Assembly (NCBI GenBank): GCA_905339315.1
Contig: CAJPFL010000152.1
Span: forward strand, 1-33,640
Length of the DNA stretch: 33,640 nucleotides
Direction: 5' to 3'
Origin: Rhodocyclaceae bacterium
Lineage (GTDB): Bacteria > Pseudomonadota > Gammaproteobacteria > Burkholderiales > Rhodocyclaceae
The notes under the pieces were generated by a model, which saw only the letters and a list, made by a program, of their open reading frames with translations, did not search any database and was not told the DNA's origin. Both the position numbers and the translations under genes were made by a program. Of the stretch, positions 10,389 through 18,238 are shown piece by piece; position 1 is the first letter of the stretch; each line of letters opens with the position of its first letter.

Positions 10389-11824
10389 TGCCGATCATCC
10401 TGTGGACCGACGCCCTCGTCTTCCTGCTGATCGCCTGCGGCATCGGCTCGGGGTTCTACATCGGCCGTCGCGAGTATTTGCTGGCCTCCTGGCGCCGTGT
10501 CGGCGAGAGCCGCGCCGGCATGGCGGCGCTGACGGTGCTGGCGGCCTTCATCGTCCTCGGCCTGCTCGACTCGCTGCACTACCGGCCGCGCCTGGAAGCC
10601 GTCGCCGGACAGCCCGCCAATGGTTACAGCAGCGAGGTGCGCAGCGCGCTCGATGCACTTTTGCTGCCGCTGAGATCCGGCACCGAGAAGACCTACTCCG
10701 CGCCGCTGGCGACCCATCTGTATGCCCGGGAGACGGTGGAGCTGCCGGACGGCACACAGGCGCGGGTGTTTCCCCGCCTCAGGCACGGCGGCGCACATCT
10801 CCAGGATCCCGTCGAAGAGTGGGCGCGCGATGTGTCATGGAAGGTAGCGCGCGGACTCGCCTTCGCCGTGCTGGCGGGACTGACTTTTGCGGCGATCGCG
10901 GTGCAGGCGGCCGCCCTGCGCTGGGGCGTGGGCTGGCCGGCGGCCTGGCGCCGCATCCGGCGCGGCGAGACGCAATTTGCCTGGAACGCGGTGCTGGCCA
11001 CGCTGGCGGTCCTGCTGCTGCTCGGCGGCCCCGTCGCGGCGCTGGCCGGCGGCTACCATGTATTCGGCACCGACAAGGTCGGCCAGGACGTGCTCTACCT
11101 CACCCTGAAGAGCATCCGCACCGGCCTCGTGATCGGCACCATCACCACGCTGGCGATGCTGCCCTTCGCGGTGGCGCTGGGCATCGTCGCCGGCTATCTC
11201 GGCGGCTGGGTGGACGACGTAATCCAGTACCTCTACACGACGCTCAACTCGATCCCCGGCGTGCTGCTGATCGCCGCCTCGGTGCTGATGATGCAGGTGG
11301 TGATCGACACGCATCCGGACTGGTTCGCCACATCCGCCCAGCGCGCCGACGCGCGCCTGCTGGCGCTCTGCTTCATCCTCGGCGTGACCAGCTGGACGGG
11401 CCTGTGCCGACTGCTGCGGGCGGAAACCCTCAAGCTGCGAGAGCTCGATTATGTTCAGGCGGCGCAGGCCTTCGGGGCATCGGCGACGGGCATCATGGGC
11501 CGCCACATCCTGCCCAACGTCATGCACATCGTGCTGATCGCGGTGGTGATGGATTTTTCCGGCCTGGTGCTGGCCGAGGCGGTGCTGTCCTACATCGGCA
11601 TCGGCGTCGACCCCAGCACCATCAGCTTCGGCACGATGATCAACACCGCGCGCCTGGAGCTGGCACGCGAGCCGGTGGTGTGGTGGTCGCTGGTGGCGGC
11701 CTTCGCCTTCATGTTCGTCCTGGTGCTGGCGGCCAACCTGTTCTCCGATGCGGTGCGCGATGCCTTCGATCCGCGCATCGCCGGTCGGCGCATCGCCGCT
11801 ACTGCACAGGGACAAGCGGCATGA
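10388..11824 (+). CDS. peptide ABC importer permease 2 (OppC/DppC/YejE-like), enlarged
   Basis: This is the second pore subunit, 478 residues, clearly longer than usual (E. coli YejE is about 340). The extra length is N-terminal: helices at about 8-25 and 44-60, a soluble, probably periplasmic segment (about 61-150), another helix (about 153-175) and a short basic loop. The family core begins near residue 226 with FGTDKVGQDVLYLTLKSIRTG. The EAA loop follows in DYVQAAQAFGASATGIMGRH, and the end (FSDAVRDAFDPR) is typical. The ATG at 10388 overlaps the previous stop (TGATG) and its own stop overlaps the ATPase start (ATGA). The role of the inserted segment is unknown. Confidence 0.9.
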   Translation: MPIILWTDALVFLLIACGIGSGFYIGRREYLLASWRRVGESRAGMAALTVLAAFIVLGLLDSLHYRPRLEAVAGQPANGYSSEVRSALDALLLPLRSGTEKTYSAPLATHLYARETVELPDGTQARVFPRLRHGGAHLQDPVEEWARDVSWKVARGLAFAVLAGLTFAAIAVQAAALRWGVGWPAAWRRIRRGETQFAWNAVLATLAVLLLLGGPVAALAGGYHVFGTDKVGQDVLYLTLKSIRTGLVIGTITTLAMLPFAVALGIVAGYLGGWVDDVIQYLYTTLNSIPGVLLIAASVLMMQVVIDTHPDWFATSAQRADARLLALCFILGVTSWTGLCRLLRAETLKLRELDYVQAAQAFGASATGIMGRHILPNVMHIVLIAVVMDFSGLVLAEAVLSYIGIGVDPSTISFGTMINTARLELAREPVVWWSLVAAFAFMFVLVLAANLFSDAVRDAFDPRIAGRRIAATAQGQAA

Positions 11825-13836
11825 GCCTGCTGCGCGTCGAAGGCTTGCGAACTTGTTTGCTGAGCGCCGCCGGGATTGTGCGCGCAGTCGATGATGTGTC
11901 GTTCGACGTCGAAGCGGGGGAAACCTTCGCCCTGCTGGGCGAGTCCGGCTGCGGCAAGTCGATGACGGCGCTCTCGCTGATGCGACTGCTGCCGGACGCC
12001 GGCAGCATAGTCGGCGGACAGGTACTGCTGGACGGGCGCGACCTGCTGGCGCTTTCCGAGGCCGAGATGCGCGATGTGCGCGGCCGCGAGATGGCGATGA
12101 TCTTCCAGGAGCCCGCCACCAGCCTGAATCCGGTGCTCAGCGTCGGCCGGCAGATCGTCGAGGTGCTGGAACGGCATACCCCGATGCAGGGGACGGCGGC
12201 GCGCCGGCGCGCCCTGGAGCTTGTCGACGCGGTCGGCATTCCCGATCCGGCGCGGCGCCTCGACGAGTTCCCCTTCCAGCTCTCGGGCGGCATGAAGCAG
12301 CGCGTCATGATTGCCATGGCGCTGGCCGGCGATCCCCGCCTGCTGATCGCCGACGAGCCGACCACCGCGCTCGACGTGACGATCCAGGCGCAGGTGCTCG
12401 GACTGCTCGGGCAGCTGCAGCGCGATCGCAACATGGGCATGCTGCTCATCAGCCACGACCTGGGCATCGTCTCGCAACTGGCGCAGCGGGTCGGCGTGAT
12501 GTATGCCGGCGAGCTGGTCGAGGTTGCCGCGCGAGGGGCGTTTTTCGCATCGCCGAAGCATCCCTATACGCACAAGCTGTTTGCCGCGCTGCCCCGCCCG
12601 GAGCGTCGCGGCGGCACGCTGGAGACCATCCCCGGCAGTGTCCCGCCGCTGACGACGATCTTTTCCGGCTGCCGCTTCGCCGAGCGCTGTCCGCGCGCCT
12701 GGGCGCGCTGCCGGGAGGAAGTGCCAGCCTGGCATGTTGCGTCGGACGGCCATGCCGTGCGCTGCCATCTGTACGATCCGGAGCAGGCCGGCGAGAGCGG
12801 CCGGCACCGTGCTGCAGCATCGGTGGCGCCCTTCAGCACGGACACCGGGGCCACATCGCCGCCGGCCGGTGCACCACTGCTGGAAGTGGCCGACCTGAAA
12901 ATGCATTTCCCCATCCGCAAGGGCGTTTTCCAGCGTGTCGCCGGGCAGGTCAAGGCAGTCGACGGCGTATCGCTGAGACTGACTTTGGGCCGCACGCTGG
13001 CGCTGGTGGGGGAGTCGGGCTGCGGCAAGACGACGGCCGGCAAGGCCATCCTGCAACTGCTGCGGCCGACCGGCGGCAGCGTGCGCTTCGAGGGCGAGGA
13101 ACTCACCGCCCTGCCGCCGGCCCGCCTGCGCGCGCTGCGGGCGGACATGCAGATCGTGTTCCAGGATCCTTATGGTTCGCTGGATCCGCGCATGCGGGTA
13201 GGCGACATCATCGAGGAGGGCATGGCCGCCCTCGACACGGCGTCCGGTCGCGCTGCGCGCGACAGGCGGATCGATGAACTGCTGGAACGGGTCGGGCTGT
13301 CGGCCGGGATGCGCGGGCGCTATCCGCACGAGTTTTCAGGCGGGCAGCGCCAGCGCATCGCCATTGCACGGGCGCTGGCCGTCGCGCCGCGCCTGCTGGT
13401 CTGCGACGAGCCGACCAGCGCGCTCGATGTCTCGGTGCAGGCGCAGATCCTCAATCTGCTGAAGGAACTGCAGGCCTCGCTCGGCCTTGCCTATCTGTTC
13501 ATCACTCACAACATCGCCGTCGTGGAGTACCTGGCGCACGAAATCGCGGTGATGTACCTCGGCCGCATCGTCGAGCGGGGGACGGTGGAGGAAATCCTGC
13601 AAGACCCGAAGCATCCCTACACGGAAGCCCTGCTGTCGGCCGTGCCACGCCTCGATGCCGAGGGGCAGCGCCCGGTGATCGTGCTCAAGGGCGACATGCC
13701 GTCGCCGGCCAATCCGCCCGCCGGCTGCCATTTTCATCCGCGCTGTCCACGGGTGATGCCGCAGTGCGCCAGGGCCTACCCCGCCGAAACGCTGCTCGGC
13801 GGGGCACGCAGCGTGCGCTGCTTCCTCTACGAATAA
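11821..13836 (+). CDS. peptide ABC importer ATPase with two fused nucleotide-binding domains (YejF-like)
   Basis: This 671-residue protein joins both ATPase subunits (OppD-like and OppF-like) in one chain, as in YejF. Domain 1 has Walker A GESGCGKS at 40-47, signature LSGGMKQR and Walker B LLIADEPTTALD. Domain 2 has Walker A GESGCGKT at 397-404, signature FSGGQRQR and Walker B LLVCDEPTSALD. Both domains end with the oligopeptide-transporter C-terminal extension containing Cys clusters (GCRFAERCPRAWARC and GCHFHPRCPRVMPQC), which in relatives can hold an iron-sulfur cluster. All catalytic motifs are intact. ATG at 11821 overlaps the permease stop by four bases (ATGA). It is last in the operon and converges with mltD seven bases downstream. 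Confidence 0.95.
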   Translation: MSLLRVEGLRTCLLSAAGIVRAVDDVSFDVEAGETFALLGESGCGKSMTALSLMRLLPDAGSIVGGQVLLDGRDLLALSEAEMRDVRGREMAMIFQEPATSLNPVLSVGRQIVEVLERHTPMQGTAARRRALELVDAVGIPDPARRLDEFPFQLSGGMKQRVMIAMALAGDPRLLIADEPTTALDVTIQAQVLGLLGQLQRDRNMGMLLISHDLGIVSQLAQRVGVMYAGELVEVAARGAFFASPKHPYTHKLFAALPRPERRGGTLETIPGSVPPLTTIFSGCRFAERCPRAWARCREEVPAWHVASDGHAVRCHLYDPEQAGESGRHRAAASVAPFSTDTGATSPPAGAPLLEVADLKMHFPIRKGVFQRVAGQVKAVDGVSLRLTLGRTLALVGESGCGKTTAGKAILQLLRPTGGSVRFEGEELTALPPARLRALRADMQIVFQDPYGSLDPRMRVGDIIEEGMAALDTASGRAARDRRIDELLERVGLSAGMRGRYPHEFSGGQRQRIAIARALAVAPRLLVCDEPTSALDVSVQAQILNLLKELQASLGLAYLFITHNIAVVEYLAHEIAVMYLGRIVERGTVEEILQDPKHPYTEALLSAVPRLDAEGQRPVIVLKGDMPSPANPPAGCHFHPRCPRVMPQCARAYPAETLLGGARSVRCFLYE

Positions 13837-13843
13837 AGCGAGA

Positions 13844-15190
13844 TCAGTTCCTGGCGGGCGATTTTTGTTTGCTGACGGTCTTCGCGGGCGCACGCTTTTT
13901 GCCGGCTGGCTGCTTGCCGCCCTTGCTTGCAGCCTTTTTGCTGCTTTTGCCAGGCGCCTTGCGGGTCGTCGGCGTGGCCACGGGAAGATTGACGGAGAGC
14001 AGGTTGTCGGCGGACGCCCCTTCCTTGGCCGGTACCAGCAGCGTGTGCCCCGGGCCGATGCGCATCCTTGCGCTGATGCCGTTAACCTGCCTGAGTCGGG
14101 CCGTCGTCAGGCCATGCTTCCTTGCCACGCTGTCGAGACTCTCGCCCTTCCTGATGGTGTAGGCCTGCCAGCTGGTCAGCGGCTTGTCGTGGGCTTCGAG
14201 ATTGGAGAGGAAAACCTCGACCTTCTCCGCCGGCAGGACGATGCTGGTGCCACCCTTGTCGAGGATGACCGGCCGGTTGTAGGCCGGATTGAGGGCGAGA
14301 AACTCCTCGACGGTCATCTCCGCCAGGCGCGCGGCGATGGCAACGTCGATGTGAGTGGCAACCTCGATGCTCTGGAAATACGGCTTGTTGGGGATGGGGT
14401 CGAGGCTGACGTTGAACAGCTGCGGCCGGGCGATAATGTTTTTCAAGGCCTGCAGCTTGGGCACATACCAGCGCGTCTCGTTGGGCATGCTCAGGCTCAG
14501 ATAGTCGGTCGGAAGCCCCTTGGCCCGGTTCTTGTTGATGGCGCGCGCGACGGCGTTCTCGCCCCAGTTGTAGGAGGCGAGCGCCAGATGCCAGTCGCCG
14601 TGCATTTCATAGATGGACTGCAGGTAATCGAGGGCAGCACTGGTCGAGGCGATGATGTCGCGGCGCTGGTCCATCCACCAGTTCTGGTCGAGCTGGTAGG
14701 TCTTGCCCGTGGAGGGGATGAACTGCCACATGCCCGAGGCGTGGGCGCGCGAATAGGCCATCGGATTGTAGGCGCTCTCGACGATTGGTAGCAGGGCCAG
14801 TTCCGTCGGCATGCCGCGCTTTTCCAGTTCCTCGATGATGTGGTGCATGTAGCGACGGCTGCGCTCGACGACGCGCCTCAGATAGTCCGGACGGGCGAGA
14901 TACCAGGCCTGCTGCTGCTGCACCAGGGGACTGTCGATGTCGGGCATGCCGAACCCGTTGCGGATACGGCCCCAGAGATCGTCGGGGGGCAGGGTCAGGT
15001 CGATCGTCGCCAGGGGCGGCGGGTCATCCCTGAGTTCGATAGTCGTAACGGGCTCGGAGGACGAGGCTTCCGCGACTGCCGGCGCGGCAACGGCCGCTTG
15101 ATCCTCCTCTGAGGCGGCGGCAACAGTGGAAAACAGGCAGAAAACGAGGCAGGCGAGGATTCCCGGCAGGGCCGGTCGGAACTTGAACAT
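13844..15190 (-). CDS. mltD: membrane-bound lytic murein transglycosylase D-like, with LysM
   Basis: This 448-residue exported enzyme cleaves peptidoglycan glycan strands, forming 1,6-anhydro ends. It has a signal peptide (about 1-26, cleavage after AAA), with no convincing lipobox, unlike the E. coli lipoprotein. The family-1 transglycosylase domain spans about 95-260. The catalytic Glu138 is in LPIVESAYNP, with SGMWQFIPSTGK and LASYNWGENAVARA following. One clear LysM sits at about 342-388 (YTIRKGESLDSVARKHGL), and a second degenerate one may lie near 274-322. A Lys/Ala/Pro-rich tail (about 409-448) ends the chain. It lies downstream of gloB on the same strand, as in the E. coli mltD-gloB neighbourhood, and has its own promoter. 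Confidence 0.93.
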   Translation of the reverse strand: MFKFRPALPGILACLVFCLFSTVAAASEEDQAAVAAPAVAEASSSEPVTTIELRDDPPPLATIDLTLPPDDLWGRIRNGFGMPDIDSPLVQQQQAWYLARPDYLRRVVERSRRYMHHIIEELEKRGMPTELALLPIVESAYNPMAYSRAHASGMWQFIPSTGKTYQLDQNWWMDQRRDIIASTSAALDYLQSIYEMHGDWHLALASYNWGENAVARAINKNRAKGLPTDYLSLSMPNETRWYVPKLQALKNIIARPQLFNVSLDPIPNKPYFQSIEVATHIDVAIAARLAEMTVEEFLALNPAYNRPVILDKGGTSIVLPAEKVEVFLSNLEAHDKPLTSWQAYTIRKGESLDSVARKHGLTTARLRQVNGISARMRIGPGHTLLVPAKEGASADNLLSVNLPVATPTTRKAPGKSSKKAASKGGKQPAGKKRAPAKTVSKQKSPARN

Positions 15191-15214
15191 TGCGCCTTGG
15201 CGTAGGAAAGCCCA

Positions 15215-15243
15215 ATGCTACCGTCGCCTGCCAGCGTCGTCAA
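15215..15243 (-). promoter_or_regulatory. sigma-70 promoter of mltD
   Basis: On the minus strand TTGACG (15243-15238), a 17-base spacer and TAGCAT (15220-15215) end 24 bases before the mltD ATG. AAGGCGC just before the ATG is the ribosome site. mltD can therefore be transcribed separately from gloB. Confidence 0.6.
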
Positions 15244-15305
15244 TTTCCGGCATGCGATGCGCTCGGAATCTGAAGTTCGCACCGGGGAAGCAGTGTCAGC
15301 AGACC

Positions 15306-16070
15306 TCAGCGAAAGCCGTTTTTCCACTCGCGCAGCGCGGCGAAGACCTGGCTGTCCGCAGACAGCTTCCCGCCGCTGTGGCGTTCGGCCGAAGCGACCA
15401 CTTCCGCTTCTCCGCAGCGCAGAAAGGGATTCGTTCCGAGCTCTTCTGCAAGCTTGAAGGGAACCGTCGGCTGTTTGTCGGCGCGCAGTTGCGCCACGCG
15501 CAGGGCGCGCATTTGCAGCGCGGCGTTGCCGGGCTCCACGGCGAGGGCGAAGCGGATGTTCGATTGGGTGTATTCGTGGGCGCAGTACACCAGGGTCTCG
15601 CCTGGCAGGGCGGCCAGCCTGCACAGCGAAGCCCACATCTGCTCCGCCGTTCCCTCGAACAGCCGGCCGCAGCCGCAGGCGAACAGCGTGTCGCCGCAGA
15701 ATAACGCGCCATGGCCGTAATACGCGATATGGCCGCGGGTATGGCCGGGAACGTCCATCACCTGAAATCTGCCCTGCAGCTCCGGCAGGTGGACGGTGTC
15801 GCCCCCACGCCGCGGCACGGTTACACCGGAGATCGCTTCTCCGGCGGGGCCGAATACCGGAACCGGGCTTCGCGAGAGCAGGTCGTCGATGCCGCCGGTG
15901 TGGTCGCCGTGATGATGCGTGATCAGGATGGCGGCCAGGCTGGCGTTCTGCTCTTCCAGATAGCGGAGCACGGGTGATGCGTCGCCGGGGTCGATCGCCA
16001 CGACGCGGCGCCCGTCCCGCAGCAGCCAGATATAATTGTCCTCGAAGGCGTGCAGAGCTTGGATGTCCAT
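15306..16070 (-). CDS. gloB: hydroxyacylglutathione hydrolase (glyoxalase II)
   Basis: Glyoxalase II hydrolyses S-D-lactoylglutathione to D-lactate and glutathione, finishing methylglyoxal detoxification in the cytoplasm. The 254 residues match the family. The binuclear metal site shows as THHHGDHTGG, with His52, His54, Asp56 and His57. Later ligands fit VPGHTRGHIAYYG, and Asp in ALFCGDTLFACGCGRLFEG. The substrate-binding C-terminus has the conserved stretch NPFLRCGE. The ATG at 16070 lies only 27 bases from the divergent methyltransferase start. The order with mltD, the methyltransferase, rnhA and dnaQ is the same as in E. coli. Confidence 0.95.
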   Translation of the reverse strand: MDIQALHAFEDNYIWLLRDGRRVVAIDPGDASPVLRYLEEQNASLAAILITHHHGDHTGGIDDLLSRSPVPVFGPAGEAISGVTVPRRGGDTVHLPELQGRFQVMDVPGHTRGHIAYYGHGALFCGDTLFACGCGRLFEGTAEQMWASLCRLAALPGETLVYCAHEYTQSNIRFALAVEPGNAALQMRALRVAQLRADKQPTVPFKLAEELGTNPFLRCGEAEVVASAERHSGGKLSADSQVFAALREWKNGFR

Positions 16071-16097
16071 ACCGCGATTCTCTGACTTCGGAGCGAA

Positions 16098-16820
16098 ATG
16101 TCAAATCCAGCAATCGATGCCTGGCTGCAGACCCCGCAGGGGAAGTACATCCTCGAATGGGAACAGGGCCGCTTCGACCAGATGGTAGCCGACATTTTCG
16201 GTTTCAACGCCGTGCAGATCGGACTGCCGCAATGCGACTGCCTGCGCGCCAATCGCATGCCGCTGCGCTTCAACTATGATTCCGCCATGCCGGCCGGCGT
16301 GCTGGGCGATGCCCATCATCTGCCCCTGGCCGGGAACAGCGTCGATCTGGTGGTGTTGCCGCATGTTCTCGAATTTGCCGCCGATCCGCATCAGATCCTG
16401 CGCGAGGTGGAACGCGTACTGGTTCCCGAAGGCCAGGTGCTGATCTCCGGCTTCAATCCCTTCAGTCTCTGGGGCATCAAGCGACGCCTGGCCGGCCGCA
16501 ATGCGGCTTTCCCGTGGCAAGGGCAGTATTTCGGCGTGCGGCGCCTCAAGGACCTCCTGACGCTGCTCAGTTTCGAGACCCAGGCGGGCTGTTTTGGCCG
16601 TTACTCGCCGGCAGTGACGCAGGAAAAATGGCTGCGCCGCTGGCATTTCATGGAACTGGCCGGCGACCGCTGGTGGCCGATCGCCGGCGCGGTGTATCTT
16701 TTGCAGGGAATCAAGCGCCAGCACGGCCTGCGCCTGCTCACGCCGACCTGGCACGACCGCAAGGCACGTGCCAAGGCGCTGGCGCCGGCAGTGCAGAAAA
16801 TACAGAAGGATGGTCAATGA
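16098..16820 (+). CDS. class I SAM-dependent methyltransferase, YafS-like
   Basis: This 240-residue protein has a methyltransferase-11-like core (about 70-130): [25 protein letters not shown]-type motifs in the order acidic ribose-binding loop, LP-D-LV strand, then [20 protein letters not shown], ending in FNPFSLWG. The canonical GxGxG loop is not obvious, as in YafS relatives. The substrate is unknown. In E. coli the YafS gene holds the same position between gloB and rnhA, which supports orthology. GGAGCG precedes the ATG. The stop overlaps the rnhA start (ATGA), so it is translationally coupled to rnhA and dnaQ. Confidence 0.85.
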   Translation: MSNPAIDAWLQTPQGKYILEWEQGRFDQMVADIFGFNAVQIGLPQCDCLRANRMPLRFNYDSAMPAGVLGDAHHLPLAGNSVDLVVLPHVLEFAADPHQILREVERVLVPEGQVLISGFNPFSLWGIKRRLAGRNAAFPWQGQYFGVRRLKDLLTLLSFETQAGCFGRYSPAVTQEKWLRRWHFMELAGDRWWPIAGAVYLLQGIKRQHGLRLLTPTWHDRKARAKALAPAVQKIQKDGQ

Positions 16821-17275
16821 GTCCGGCGACGGAGATCGTGGAAATCTTCACCGACGGCGCCTGCAGCGGTAATCCGGGCCCTGGCGGGTGGGGCGCCCTG
16901 CTCAGGATGGGCGGGCATGAGCGGGAGATTTTCGGGGGCGAGGCGGATACCACCAACAACCGCATGGAACTGACGGCCGTGATCCGTGCCCTGGAGGCGC
17001 TCAAGCGGCCGGTGCATGCCCGCGTGCATACCGACTCCCGGTACGTGCAGAAGGGTATCAGCGAGTGGATCCACGCCTGGAAGCAGCGCGGCTGGCGCAC
17101 CGCCGACCGGCAGCCGGTGAAGAACGTCGAGCTATGGCGGGAACTCGACGAACTGGCTTCCCGCCACCGTATCGAGTGGCACTGGGTGAAGGGCCATGCC
17201 GGACACGCCGAAAACGAACGTGCCGATGCGCTGGCACGCCGGGGCATCGAAACCCTGAAAGGCAGGCACGCTTGA
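16817..17275 (+). CDS. rnhA: ribonuclease HI
   Basis: RNase HI cleaves the RNA strand of RNA-DNA hybrids, removing R-loops and primers. The 152 residues are full length. The four acidic catalytic residues are Asp13 ([12 protein letters not shown]), Glu51 (NNRMELTAV), Asp73 (HTDSRYV) and Asp137 (ENERADALA); the catalytic His is His127 in VKGHAGH. The basic handle segment [16 protein letters not shown] (about 88-103) is present. The start at 16817 overlaps the upstream stop by four bases, and its own stop overlaps the dnaQ TTG start by three bases, so three genes form one coupled unit. Confidence 0.97.
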   Translation: MSPATEIVEIFTDGACSGNPGPGGWGALLRMGGHEREIFGGEADTTNNRMELTAVIRALEALKRPVHARVHTDSRYVQKGISEWIHAWKQRGWRTADRQPVKNVELWRELDELASRHRIEWHWVKGHAGHAENERADALARRGIETLKGRHA

Positions 17276-17973
17276 GACAAATCGTACTCGACACGGAAAC
17301 CACCGGCCTCGATTACCGGCTGGGGGATCGCATCATCGAAATCGGCTGCGTGGAGCTGCTCAACCGCAAACTGACCGGGCAGCGCTTCCACCGCTACGTC
17401 AACCCGGAACGCGAGGTCGAAGCCGGGGCGATGGCGGTGCACGGGCTTTCCAGCGAATTCCTGCTGGACAAGCCCCGCTTCGGCGAAATCGTCGCCGCCT
17501 TCCTCGAGTTCATCCGCGGGGCGGAGCTGATCATCCATAACGCCGCTTTCGATATCGGCTTCCTCAACAACGAAATGGCCCTGCAGCAGCAGGCACCGCT
17601 GGAGCAGGCCTGCTCTGGCATTGTCGATACGCTGAAGATGGCGCGCGAGCTGCATCCCGGCCGCAGGAATTCGCTGGATGCGCTGTGCGAACGCTACGCC
17701 ATCGACAACTCCGGCCGCACGCTGCATGGCGCCCTGCTCGATGCCGAGTTGCTGGCGGAAGTCTATCTGGCCATGACCCGGGGGCAGGAGACCTTGGTGA
17801 TGGAGCTGGAGGCCGCGCCTGCAGCCGGCCTGCAAGCCGAACTTCCGGCGGAGCGTCCCGCCCTGCGCGTGTTGCGCGCCAGTGCGGAGGAACTGGCAGG
17901 GCATGAGCGGGTACTGGCGGAAATCGGCAAGGAAAGCAGGGGCAACTGCGTTTGGCAGGGACCGAAAGCCTGA
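17272..17973 (+). CDS. dnaQ: DNA polymerase III epsilon subunit (proofreading exonuclease)
   Basis: DnaQ is the 3'-5' proofreading exonuclease of the replicative polymerase core. I chose TTG at 17272, giving 233 residues (E. coli 243): it is preceded by GAAAGGCAGG at a good distance, and the family motif starts almost at once ([14 protein letters not shown], Asp7 and Glu9, Exo I). Exo II is [16 protein letters not shown] and Exo III is [18 protein letters not shown] with the catalytic His and Asp. The C-terminal region, which binds the alpha subunit in E. coli, is present but divergent. The frame is open further upstream inside rnhA but has no family similarity there. tRNA-Val follows with its own promoter. 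Confidence 0.95.
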   Translation: MRQIVLDTETTGLDYRLGDRIIEIGCVELLNRKLTGQRFHRYVNPEREVEAGAMAVHGLSSEFLLDKPRFGEIVAAFLEFIRGAELIIHNAAFDIGFLNNEMALQQQAPLEQACSGIVDTLKMARELHPGRRNSLDALCERYAIDNSGRTLHGALLDAELLAEVYLAMTRGQETLVMELEAAPAAGLQAELPAERPALRVLRASAEELAGHERVLAEIGKESRGNCVWQGPKA

Positions 17974-17988
17974 GCGTCACTCCGCTGT

Positions 17989-18016
17989 TTGAAAAGCATG
18001 CGGTTTCCGCTACAAT
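17989..18016 (+). promoter_or_regulatory. promoter of tRNA-Val(GAC)
   Basis: TTGAAA (17989-17994), a 16-base spacer and TACAAT (18011-18016) are followed by a GCGC discriminator. The transcript leader contains a small hairpin GCTCGC-TTGC-GCGAGC (18041-18056), probably removed during tRNA 5' processing. Confidence 0.65.
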
Positions 18017-18083
18017 GCGCATCTTTAGTTGCGGCATAGCGCTCGCTTGCGCGAGCATTAGCCTGCACTGAAACGTTGTTTTC

Positions 18084-18160
18084 AGGCGCGTAGCTCAGCT
18101 GGTTAGAGCACCACCTTGACATGGTGGGGGTCGTAGGTTCGAGTCCTATCGCGCCTACCA
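18084..18160 (+). tRNA. tRNA-Val (anticodon GAC)
   Basis: Acceptor AGGCGCG pairs with CGCGCCT, then A and encoded CCA. The anticodon stem CCACC/GGTGG encloses TTGACAT with GAC, and the T loop GGTTCGAGTCC is standard. Its length is 77 bases. It is a second valine isoacceptor in this window, after TAC at 4044. Confidence 0.97.
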
Positions 18161-18189
18161 ATTCGAAAACAGAAGTCAGAGGACGGGGG

Positions 18190-18208
18190 CCGAAGCGGCT
18201 TCGGTTTT
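18190..18208 (+). terminator. short terminator after tRNA-Val / thrS leader hairpin
   Basis: CCGAAG (18190-18195) pairs with CTTCGG (18199-18204) over a three-base loop, then TTTT. It lies 30 bases before thrS. If it terminates, thrS needs read-through or a promoter I cannot identify; it could also be a leader element of thrS. Confidence 0.5.
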
Positions 18209-18238
18209 CTGGCTTTTGTTGTTTATGGCGGTTTGGGA

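Noticed and set aside
10402-11820. Long in-frame extension upstream of the ABC ATPase start
   Set aside because: Family similarity begins at MSLLRVEGLR (11821), which overlaps the permease stop by ATGA; the upstream part is a shifted reading of the permease gene.
11590-13329. 579-residue minus-strand open frame opposite the ABC ATPase gene
   Set aside because: The plus strand encodes two complete ABC ATPase domains here; the antisense frame has shadow-type composition and no domain.
18161-18238. T-box or tRNA-like leader controlling thrS
   Set aside because: Only a 6-bp hairpin is present in 78 bases; no T-box bulge or specifier stem can be drawn.
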